In this document: positions 23,127 to 30,568 of the stretch, piece after piece
How the letters are laid out: each line of letters opens with the position of its first letter
Position numbering within the stretch: the first letter of the stretch is position 1
Assembly (NCBI GenBank): GCA_028691715.1
Contig: JAQUYR010000005.1
Span: 1 to 35,990, forward strand
Length of the DNA: 35,990 nt
Direction of reading: 5' to 3'
From: Bacilli bacterium
GTDB lineage: Bacteria; Bacillota_I; Bacilli_A; ML615J-28; CAG-698
The notes under the pieces: model-generated
Database searches by the model: none
Seen by the model: the letters and a program-made list of their open reading frames with translations, nothing else
What the model was told of the DNA's origin: nothing
Translations under genes and position numbers: made by a program

Positions 23127-24116
23127 ATGAAATCACTAATTTTAAAACAGTATGGAAAAAACGAGATATCATTTTATTTAGCTGTTGAAGAATACTTGTT
23201 GGACAGGTATCAGGAAGATATTTTTTTCCTATGGGATTTGAATAAATCGATAATCATTGGCCGAAATCAACTAATTGATGCCGAGGTCAATGTAAAATTT
23301 GTCAGGGAAATAGGAGCAAAAATTTATCGTCGTCCGAGTGGTGGAGGGGCAATTTTTGCTGATGAGGGATGTTTTATGTTTACCTTTGTCAGTAAAACAA
23401 TATCGAAAGAAGAAGCATTTAAGAAATATCTAGCGTTAATGGTAAAAGCATTGCAAAAGATGGGAATAGATGCTTATTTTTCTGGAAGAAATGATTTGAT
23501 GTTTAAAGAGAAAAAATTCTCAGGAAATGCTTATTACCAGACCGAGAAGGGCTCAATCTTGCATGGAACATTTCTGTTTAAAACAAATCTGGAAAATCTC
23601 GTGCGCTCTATCACCCCTGATAATGAGAAGCTAATCTCAAAAGGAATAAAAAGTGTCTCTGAAAGAGTTATTAATATTGGTGATTACACCAATATATCTC
23701 AAGAGCAATTGATGGATTCTTTGCTTGAAGAGATGAGTCAAGATAAAATCTACCTGGATGAAGATGAGTATCAGAAGATTAAAAGAATAGAGAAGAAATA
23801 TTTATCCGATGAATGGATTATTGGTGAAAATCCTCCCTATACTTTCAAGAATGAAAAAAGATTTCCTTTTGGGAAACTGATGGTTTACATCGACGTTAAG
23901 AAAAAAAGAATTAACAAAATTACTTTTAAGGGGGATTTTTTAATTCTTGATAACCTGGAGTTATTTTCTCAGGCTTTCATTGGTGAGGAATTTTGCTTGA
24001 AGAACATTAAAAAAGTTTTGAGTGAAAATGATATAAGTAAATATATAATGAATAGTAATAACGAACAATTTTTGAGTCTAATTTTTGAGGAGGAGTATTG
24101 TGGAAGCACAGAATAA
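23127..24116 (+). CDS. lplA: Lipoate-protein ligase A
   Basis: 329 aa. It activates lipoate with ATP and attaches it to a lysine of lipoyl domains, here most likely GcvH. The core motif RRPSGGGAIF (68-77) and the catalytic Lys130 in KKFSGNAYY are present; the C-terminal accessory domain begins near residue 245. It is the first gene of the glycine cleavage operon, and the 3' end overlaps gcvT by 17 bp. No ribosome binding site precedes the ATG. Confidence 0.92.
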   Translation: MKSLILKQYGKNEISFYLAVEEYLLDRYQEDIFFLWDLNKSIIIGRNQLIDAEVNVKFVREIGAKIYRRPSGGGAIFADEGCFMFTFVSKTISKEEAFKKYLALMVKALQKMGIDAYFSGRNDLMFKEKKFSGNAYYQTEKGSILHGTFLFKTNLENLVRSITPDNEKLISKGIKSVSERVINIGDYTNISQEQLMDSLLEEMSQDKIYLDEDEYQKIKRIEKKYLSDEWIIGENPPYTFKNEKRFPFGKLMVYIDVKKKRINKITFKGDFLILDNLELFSQAFIGEEFCLKNIKKVLSENDISKYIMNSNNEQFLSLIFEEEYCGSTE

Positions 24117-25194
24117 AAAAACTGTTTTATTTGATGAGCATGTACATCATGGAGGAAAGATTGTTGAATTTGGGGGCTTCTTGATGCCACTTGAATATGT
24201 TGGAATCACTGAAGAACATCTAGCTGTTCGAAAAGACTGTGGTTTATTTGATGTATCGCATATGGGAGAGATTTATATCAGAGGTGTTGATACCTTACCT
24301 TTTATTGATTATCTAATAACCAATGATATTATCAATGCTCCAACAATGAAGATGACATATGGATTAATGCTATATCCTGATGGTGGTGTTATCGATGATT
24401 TAATGGTGTACAAGTACAGCAATGATTTTTGCCTATTGGTCATTAATGCCTCTAATATCGAAAAGGATTATAACTGGATTACTGAACATGTTGATGGTTT
24501 CAAAGTGACTGTTGATAATATGTCAGATAAGTACTCCCAATTAGCACTTCAGGGGCCTAATGCTGTAAAAGTTTTACAAACATTAACCGATTATAATCTG
24601 AATAGCTTAAAATTGTTTGATTTTACAGAGATAATGATTATTGGTAAAAAGTTTTTAACCTCACGTAGTGGTTACACCGGAGAGGATGGTTTTGAAATAT
24701 ATGGCAGTAATGAGGATATTGTTGAACTCTTCAGAATTCTTGTTGATGAGAAAAAGGTTCAGCTTTGCGGCCTTGGTTGTCGCGATACGCTGAGGTTTGA
24801 ATCAGCAATGCCTCTTTATGGTCATGAAATAGATAAAGATATCAATCCCCTTGAAGCAGGGTTGAATTATGCAATCAAATTGGATAAGGATTTTATTGGT
24901 CACGATGTTCTAGTAAAGACTAAAGAAAATGGTCTTAAGAGAAAGTTGGTTGGCCTAGAAATCCTTGATCGAGGAATCGCTAGAGGAGGTTATGAAATTG
25001 TAGATGATGATGTGGTGATCGGTCATATCACCACGGGCTATATGATTCCAGGTACTTCAAACTGCTATGCTTTAGCTTTAATTGATAGTAATTATTGTAA
25101 AATTGGTACGGAAGTATTTATCAGAATCAGGAAAAACTTAGTTAAAGCGAGAGTACGAAACAAGAAATTTTTAGAAAAGAAATATATCAGATAG
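24100..25194 (+). CDS. gcvT: Glycine cleavage system aminomethyltransferase (T-protein)
   Basis: 364 aa from the GTG at 24100. The frame is open from TTG 24085, but GAGGAGGAG (24087-24095) sits ahead of GTG and fixes the start. T-protein moves the methylene group from aminomethyl-lipoyl-GcvH to tetrahydrofolate and releases ammonia. DVSHMGE and RSGYTGEDGFEIY are family blocks; GLGCRDTLRFESAMPLYGHE is the folate-site region. The overlap with lplA and the 10-bp gap to gcvH show one transcript. Confidence 0.95.
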   Translation: MEAQNKKTVLFDEHVHHGGKIVEFGGFLMPLEYVGITEEHLAVRKDCGLFDVSHMGEIYIRGVDTLPFIDYLITNDIINAPTMKMTYGLMLYPDGGVIDDLMVYKYSNDFCLLVINASNIEKDYNWITEHVDGFKVTVDNMSDKYSQLALQGPNAVKVLQTLTDYNLNSLKLFDFTEIMIIGKKFLTSRSGYTGEDGFEIYGSNEDIVELFRILVDEKKVQLCGLGCRDTLRFESAMPLYGHEIDKDINPLEAGLNYAIKLDKDFIGHDVLVKTKENGLKRKLVGLEILDRGIARGGYEIVDDDVVIGHITTGYMIPGTSNCYALALIDSNYCKIGTEVFIRIRKNLVKARVRNKKFLEKKYIR

Positions 25195-25204
25195 GAGAGT
25201 ATTT

Positions 25205-25582
25205 ATGAGTAAAATTTTAGAAAATTTGAAATATGCTAAAAGCCATGAATGGGTCAGAGTAGAAGGTAAGACAGCTTTTATTGGTATTACTGACTTTGCT
25301 CAGAACAGTTTGGGATCAATTGTTTATGTTGAAGGTGGAGACGAGGGGGATGAAGTAGTCCAGTTCGAATCCTTTGGAGCTGTTGAAAGTGTCAAGGCAG
25401 CATCGGATATTCTATCTCCATTGAGTGGAACGATTGTTCAAGTGAATGAAGAAGTAATCGATAATCCTGAACTTTTAAATGAAGATCCTTATAAAAATTA
25501 TATTATCAAAATTGAATTGAGCAATGAAGAAGAATTAGGTAATTTATTAACTGCTAATCAGTATGCTGAGGTTGCCAAATAA
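25205..25582 (+). CDS. gcvH: Glycine cleavage system H protein
   Basis: 125 aa, normal length. A lipoyl-carrier sandwich with the modified Lys64 in ESVKAASD. It shuttles the aminomethyl group between P, T and L proteins and should be the substrate of the lplA product. AGGAGAG precedes the ATG; the stop shares a base with gcvPA. Confidence 0.96.
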   Translation: MSKILENLKYAKSHEWVRVEGKTAFIGITDFAQNSLGSIVYVEGGDEGDEVVQFESFGAVESVKAASDILSPLSGTIVQVNEEVIDNPELLNEDPYKNYIIKIELSNEEELGNLLTANQYAEVAK

Positions 25583-26901
25583 TGACGATGTATAAGTATT
25601 TTCCTCATAGCGAAAAGGATATAAAGGAAATGCTTGAAGTCATTGGAGTAAAAAAAATTGATGATATATTTGGTGATATTCCCCAAAACATCCTTTATCA
25701 GAAAAAAATCAATATCGATCACAGTTTATCAGAGATTGAACTTCGAAGAAAATTGATGAAAATTGCTGGGATGAATAAGGAATATATCAGCTTTTTAGGA
25801 GCTGGAGCATATGATGTATATACCCCAAGTGTCATCAAAGCGATTACTTCAAGACAGGAGTTTTTAACATCATACACTCCATACCAAGCAGAAATATCTC
25901 AAGGAACTCTCCAATATATATTTGAATTCCAGAGTATGATTTGTGAACTGACAAATATGGATGTTGCTAATGCTTCACTATATGATGGAGCAACTTCAAC
26001 AGCTGAAGCTGTTTTTATGGCAGTATCTCAAACAAAAAGGAAGAAAATTCTGATTTCTAAAACTGTTAACCCCAGAACTATTGAGGTTATTAAGACATAT
26101 ACAAAATATCGAAATATCGAAATTTCTTACATCGAGGAAAAAGATTTTTCTTATGATGAAGAAGATTTGTTAAATAAGCTTAATGATGAGGTCTCTGGTG
26201 TTTTAGTTCAAAATCCTAATTATTATGGAATTATTGAAAATTATAATAGTGTTGTTAGTACTATTCATGAAAACAAGTCATTATTAATTATGAATGCTGA
26301 TCCGAGCACTCTTGGTTTAATTAAAACACCAGGAGAGATAGGCGCTGATATTGTCTGTGGTGATGCTCAGACATTGGGAATTCCCCTTGCGTTTGGAGGA
26401 CCATATATCGGGTATATGGCAACAACAGAAAAGTTAATGCGAAAATTACCTGGTAGAATTGTGGGTATGACCAATGATACTGAGGGAAAAAGGGGTTATG
26501 TTTTGACAATTCAAGCTCGTGAACAGCACATAAGAAGAGAAAAAGCGACTTCTAATATCTGTTCAAACCAAAGTCTGATGGCTCTACACACTGTAATATA
26601 TGGCAGCCTATTAGGGAAAAAAGGACTTGTCCAGGTAAATGAAATTGCTTATAGCAATTCTCATTACCTATATCAACAACTATTACAGACAGGAAAATTT
26701 GAAGAGGTCGCAAAAAAACCTTTTTTAAAGGAATTTGTTATAAAATCACTTATCGATATCAACAAACTAAATCAAAAACTAATGACTAAAGGTTTTTTAG
26801 GTGGATTAAATATTGGAAATAATCTCTATTTACTATGTGCAACTGAAGTTAGAACAAAAGATGAGATTGATGAATTCATCAATATCGTGAAGGAGTTTTA
26901 A
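25582..26901 (+). CDS. gcvPA: Glycine dehydrogenase (decarboxylating) subunit 1
   Basis: 439 aa, the N-terminal half of P-protein in its split form (about 450 aa is usual). YKYFPHSEKDIKEML is the typical beginning, and EISQGTLQYIFEFQSMICELTNMDVANASLYDGATSTAEA is the conserved cofactor-side region. It works with gcvPB as a heterotetramer to decarboxylate glycine with pyridoxal phosphate. ATG 25582 overlaps the gcvH stop; ATG 25588 is an alternative. Confidence 0.95.
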   Translation: MTMYKYFPHSEKDIKEMLEVIGVKKIDDIFGDIPQNILYQKKINIDHSLSEIELRRKLMKIAGMNKEYISFLGAGAYDVYTPSVIKAITSRQEFLTSYTPYQAEISQGTLQYIFEFQSMICELTNMDVANASLYDGATSTAEAVFMAVSQTKRKKILISKTVNPRTIEVIKTYTKYRNIEISYIEEKDFSYDEEDLLNKLNDEVSGVLVQNPNYYGIIENYNSVVSTIHENKSLLIMNADPSTLGLIKTPGEIGADIVCGDAQTLGIPLAFGGPYIGYMATTEKLMRKLPGRIVGMTNDTEGKRGYVLTIQAREQHIRREKATSNICSNQSLMALHTVIYGSLLGKKGLVQVNEIAYSNSHYLYQQLLQTGKFEEVAKKPFLKEFVIKSLIDINKLNQKLMTKGFLGGLNIGNNLYLLCATEVRTKDEIDEFINIVKEF

Positions 26902-26902
26902 T

Positions 26903-28345
26903 ATGTATGATAAACTGATATATGAAATTTCTAAGGGTGATCGAATCGCCTATAGTCTTCCAAGCAATGAGATAGAGGGCTTTAAAATAGCTGATGACCT
27001 CAGAAGAAAGACTCCACTGGATATGCCAGAAGTTACTGAACTAGATGTTGTTAGGCACTACACTAAATTATCATTAAAAAATTATGGCGTCGATCAGGGC
27101 TTTTATCCTTTAGGTTCTTGTACAATGAAATACAATCCTAAAATTGATGAAGAAATCGCCAGTCTTTCAGGATTCATGAATATTCACCCCTTACAAAGCG
27201 TTGATACTTTACAGGGAGCTTTGAAAATATATTATGAAACATCACTTCTTTTAAAAGAATTAACAGGAATGGAAGAATTTTCCTTCAATCCTTTTGCTGG
27301 TGCCCATGGGGAATTAGTGGGATTGATGATAATGAAACAGTATCACATTAATCGTGGAGATTTTAAAAGAACAAAGGTAATCGTCCCCAATAGTGCTCAT
27401 GGTACTAATCCAGCAAGTAGCAGTGTTTGTGGCTTTGAAGTTATTGAAGTGGAATCAACTGACAAAGGAACTGTTGACATTGAAAAATTACGAGCTGTTG
27501 TTGATGATACTGTTGCTGGTATCATGCTTACTAATCCCAATACAGTGGGAATTTTTGAAAAAGATATTTTAGAAATTGCTAAAATCATGCATGATAATGG
27601 TAGTTTGTTATATTATGATGGGGCGAACCTAAATGCTGTTTTAGGAACTGTTCGTCCAGCTGATATGGGATTTGATATCATGCATATCAATCTGCATAAG
27701 ACATTTTCGACTCCTCATGGTGGTGGTGGACCTGGCAGTGGACCAGTTGGTGTCAAGAAGGAATTGGTAGATTTATTACCAAATCCTCGAGTTGTTAAAA
27801 ATAAAGAGGGATATGATTTTTTGTATAGCGATAAATCAATAGGTTCAATAAGTGGCTTTTATGGGAATTTTCTCGTTGTTGTTAGAGCATATTGCTACAT
27901 TCTCAGCTTGGGAAAAGAAAATATTGCCAATGTATCGAAATTAGCGGTACTGAATGCTAATTATATCAAGGAATCATTAAAAGATTGTTATAAATTACCA
28001 ATTACTGGATTGTGTAAACATGAAGTAGTTTTTGATGGCTTAATTGAGGGAGATGCTTCAACTTTAGAAGTTGCTAAAAGGCTACTTGATTATGGATACC
28101 ATCCACCAACGATATATTTTCCTCTTTTGTTTCACCAGTCAATAATGATTGAGCCAACAGAAAATGAATCTAGGGAGACTATTGATGACTTTATCAAGGT
28201 GATGAAAAAAATTGCCGTTGAAGCCAAAGAAACTCCTGAATTGCTTCACAATGCTCCTCATAACACCATTGTTAAGAGACTTGATGAAGTAAAAGCAGCC
28301 AGATTCCCCATAGTGAAATATAAGGATTTATTGAGGACTCAATAA
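26903..28345 (+). CDS. gcvPB: Glycine dehydrogenase (decarboxylating) subunit 2
   Basis: 480 aa, the C-terminal half of P-protein. Pyridoxal phosphate binds Lys266 in INLHKTFSTPHGGGGPG; the glycine-rich loop follows directly. FYPLGSCTMKYNPK and NSAHGTNPAS are also intact. It lies 1 bp after gcvPA, and the stop shares a base with the lpdA start. Confidence 0.96.
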   Translation: MYDKLIYEISKGDRIAYSLPSNEIEGFKIADDLRRKTPLDMPEVTELDVVRHYTKLSLKNYGVDQGFYPLGSCTMKYNPKIDEEIASLSGFMNIHPLQSVDTLQGALKIYYETSLLLKELTGMEEFSFNPFAGAHGELVGLMIMKQYHINRGDFKRTKVIVPNSAHGTNPASSSVCGFEVIEVESTDKGTVDIEKLRAVVDDTVAGIMLTNPNTVGIFEKDILEIAKIMHDNGSLLYYDGANLNAVLGTVRPADMGFDIMHINLHKTFSTPHGGGGPGSGPVGVKKELVDLLPNPRVVKNKEGYDFLYSDKSIGSISGFYGNFLVVVRAYCYILSLGKENIANVSKLAVLNANYIKESLKDCYKLPITGLCKHEVVFDGLIEGDASTLEVAKRLLDYGYHPPTIYFPLLFHQSIMIEPTENESRETIDDFIKVMKKIAVEAKETPELLHNAPHNTIVKRLDEVKAARFPIVKYKDLLRTQ

Positions 28346-29685
28346 TGAAAGATCTAATAATAATTGGAGCAGGTCCTGGTGGTTATGAACTTGCCTTAGA
28401 GGCTAGTAAAAAAGGTTTGAAAGTAACCTTGATCGAGCAAGATCAACTGGGAGGTACTTGCTTAAACTATGGTTGTATACCAACAAAATCATACTATCAG
28501 AATGCTAAAATATTGAAAGAACTCGAAAAAAAGGAAATTTTTGGAATAACTGGAAAACTGGATTTTGATTTTTCTGTGGCATATAAGCGTAAAGAAGAAA
28601 TTATTTCTTCTTTAAAAGAAGGAATAAAATTTTTACTTGATAAAACAGATATTGAGTATATCAACGGACGTGGAAGGTTAATCAATAGCAATACAGTTAA
28701 AGTTGGTGAAGAAACATATATAGCAGAAAATATCGTAATAGCTACGGGATCTAGACCAATACGTCTAGATTTACCAGGCTTTTCTTTAGAAGGTGTCCTG
28801 ACATCTAGAGACTTACTGGAATTGAAAGATATCCCTCAAAAGATGGTGATAATTGGTGGTGGCGTTATCGGTATTGAAATGGCTTCAATTTTCCATAAAT
28901 TTGGTTGTGATGTTGAAGTAATCGAAATGTGTGATGCAGTTTTACCAAACTATGACCAGGAAATAAGTAAGCGACTTCAGGGCTACTTAAAGCAACAGGG
29001 AATAAAAATTCATATGCGAAGTAAAGTCGTAAAAATAGATAAAAAAGAAAATCTAATTGTCAATTTTATTGAAAAAGATTCTGAGAACTTGATCGTGTGT
29101 GATAAGGTTTTACTGGCAATCGGGAGAAAACCTAATATAGATAATTTAGGACTAGAAGATGTTGGTATAAATTATACTGGAAAAGGAATAACAGTAGATG
29201 ATAACTTTATGACCAATATTCCTCATATCTATGCCATTGGCGATGTCAATGGCAAGACAATGCTAGCTCACGCGGCAACATATAGTGGCTATAAGGTATT
29301 ATCAAATATATTAAATGAGCCAGATGAAATTGATTTAGAGAATATTCCTTCCTGTGTCTTCACTTTCCCAGAGATTGCATCTATTGGACTAACTGAAGAA
29401 GAAGCTAGAAAAACAGGTTTAGAAGTTAAAATTGGAAAATCTATGTATCGAGCTTGTGGAAAAGCAGTTGCTATGAATGAAGTAGAAGGCTTTGTAAAGC
29501 TAATTGCTATCGATAATGTAATCATGGGAGCTCATATCATTGGTTATGATGCCAGTGTTATCATTCATGAAGCCTTGCCGTTAATTAATGAAAAAATAAC
29601 AGTTTCAAGAGCATCTGGTTATGTTCATGCCCATCCAACTTTGAGCGAAGTATTTTCTGGTGCTTTAAAGGAATTAAAAAAGTAG
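28345..29685 (+). CDS. lpdA: Dihydrolipoamide dehydrogenase (L-protein)
   Basis: 446 aa flavoprotein that reoxidises the dihydrolipoyl arm of GcvH with NAD+. FAD site GAGPGG (8-13); redox cysteines C39 and C44 in GGTCLNYGCIPTK; NAD site GGGVIGIEMAS (about 172-182); FAD motif AIGDVNG; C-terminal His-Glu pair in HAHPTLSE. No E2-type lipoyl domain is fused. As the last gene of the operon it completes the glycine cleavage set in a single transcription unit. No pyruvate dehydrogenase genes are nearby. Confidence 0.95.
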   Translation: MKDLIIIGAGPGGYELALEASKKGLKVTLIEQDQLGGTCLNYGCIPTKSYYQNAKILKELEKKEIFGITGKLDFDFSVAYKRKEEIISSLKEGIKFLLDKTDIEYINGRGRLINSNTVKVGEETYIAENIVIATGSRPIRLDLPGFSLEGVLTSRDLLELKDIPQKMVIIGGGVIGIEMASIFHKFGCDVEVIEMCDAVLPNYDQEISKRLQGYLKQQGIKIHMRSKVVKIDKKENLIVNFIEKDSENLIVCDKVLLAIGRKPNIDNLGLEDVGINYTGKGITVDDNFMTNIPHIYAIGDVNGKTMLAHAATYSGYKVLSNILNEPDEIDLENIPSCVFTFPEIASIGLTEEEARKTGLEVKIGKSMYRACGKAVAMNEVEGFVKLIAIDNVIMGAHIIGYDASVIIHEALPLINEKITVSRASGYVHAHPTLSEVFSGALKELKK

Positions 29686-29711
29686 ACTAATTAAAGTCTA
29701 CTTTTATTTTT
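29678..29711. terminator. Bidirectional terminator between lpdA and udk
   Basis: An 11-bp stem (29678-29688 with 29695-29705) with an A-run on its left and a T-rich tract on its right. It serves the plus-strand glycine cleavage operon and the minus-strand udk gene, and overlaps the stop of both. Confidence 0.85.
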
Positions 29712-30324
29712 TGAATAGATCAACAATCTTAGTGACAAGAAAATCGATAGCTACATGATTTTCTCCGCCTTCGGGAATAATAATATCAGCATATTTCTTT
29801 GATGGTTCAACAAATAATAGGTGCATCGGTCTTACAGTTGCAAGATATTGGTCGACAACCGAATCAACAGTCCTTCCGCGGTGTTTTATATCTCGGGAAA
29901 GTCTTCTGATGAATCTGATGTCATCAGGAGTATCAACAAATATTTTTATATCAAAGAGATCTTTTAATTCGGGAATTGCAAAAATCATAATTCCCTCAAC
30001 TATTACAACATTTGCTGGATTAATTATTTCTTTTTCCTGACTGCGATTATGGATGACAAAATCATATGTTGGTTTTTCTATGCTATTACCATTTTTTAAT
30101 TGTTTTAGATGTTCTATCAGTAGAGTTGAGTCGTAAGAATCGGGATGATCATAGTTTATTTTCGCTCTTTCTTCTAAAGAAAGATTGGAAATTTCCTTAT
30201 AATAATCATCCAGTCTGATGACTACTACTGAGCCATATTTTTCAGATGCCTGAAAAACTTTCTTAGCAATTGTTGTTTTACCACTGGCTGTTCCACCAGC
30301 AATACCAATTAATGTAGTTTTCAT
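29704..30324 (-). CDS. udk: Uridine kinase
   Basis: 206 aa. Walker A is GGTASGKTT (10-18), followed by LDDYYKEIS and YDHPDSYD, which bind the nucleoside; RRLSRDIKHRGR is the lid region. It phosphorylates uridine and cytidine in pyrimidine salvage using ATP or GTP. Close to the ATG there is no ribosome binding site; the only good one, AAAGGAGGA, is about 63 bases upstream. Convergent with lpdA, divergent from the diguanylate cyclase. Confidence 0.93.
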   Translation of the reverse strand: MKTTLIGIAGGTASGKTTIAKKVFQASEKYGSVVVIRLDDYYKEISNLSLEERAKINYDHPDSYDSTLLIEHLKQLKNGNSIEKPTYDFVIHNRSQEKEIINPANVVIVEGIMIFAIPELKDLFDIKIFVDTPDDIRFIRRLSRDIKHRGRTVDSVVDQYLATVRPMHLLFVEPSKKYADIIIPEGGENHVAIDFLVTKIVDLFKK

Positions 30325-30490
30325 AATTTATCTATATGACATTTGTAATCAGATTACTAAAAAATAATATTAAAATATGATTACAGTGTCCTCCTTTAAT
30401 AAAAATATTATAGCATGATTTCTCAGGAATATAAATAAAAACAATAAAAATATTAAATTTACCAAGCAAAAATTGCAACATTTGTAAATA
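30325..30490. other. Divergent intergenic region with a displaced ribosome binding site
   Basis: No gene. On the minus strand there is a TATAAT-like box (around 30407-30412), AAAGGAGGA (around 30388-30396), and a palindrome GTAATC/GATTAC at 30345-30357 with a further GATTAC at 30379-30384. These could pair alternatively in the udk leader. Confidence 0.4.
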
Positions 30491-30519
30491 TTGACATTAA
30501 ATGATTTTTGTATTATTAT
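30491..30519 (+). promoter_or_regulatory. Promoter of the diguanylate cyclase gene
   Basis: Perfect TTGACA (30491-30496), 17 bases, TATTAT (30514-30519), 49 bases before the ATG. Confidence 0.75.
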
Positions 30520-30568
30520 ATGTGTATCTATGCTTTTTGGATTCATGAAGATGAAGTGGGGTATTTTT

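Noticed and set aside
30491-30568. Upstream extension of the diguanylate cyclase gene to a TTG at 30491
   Set aside because: That TTG is part of a perfect TTGACA -35 box, so the region is promoter and leader.
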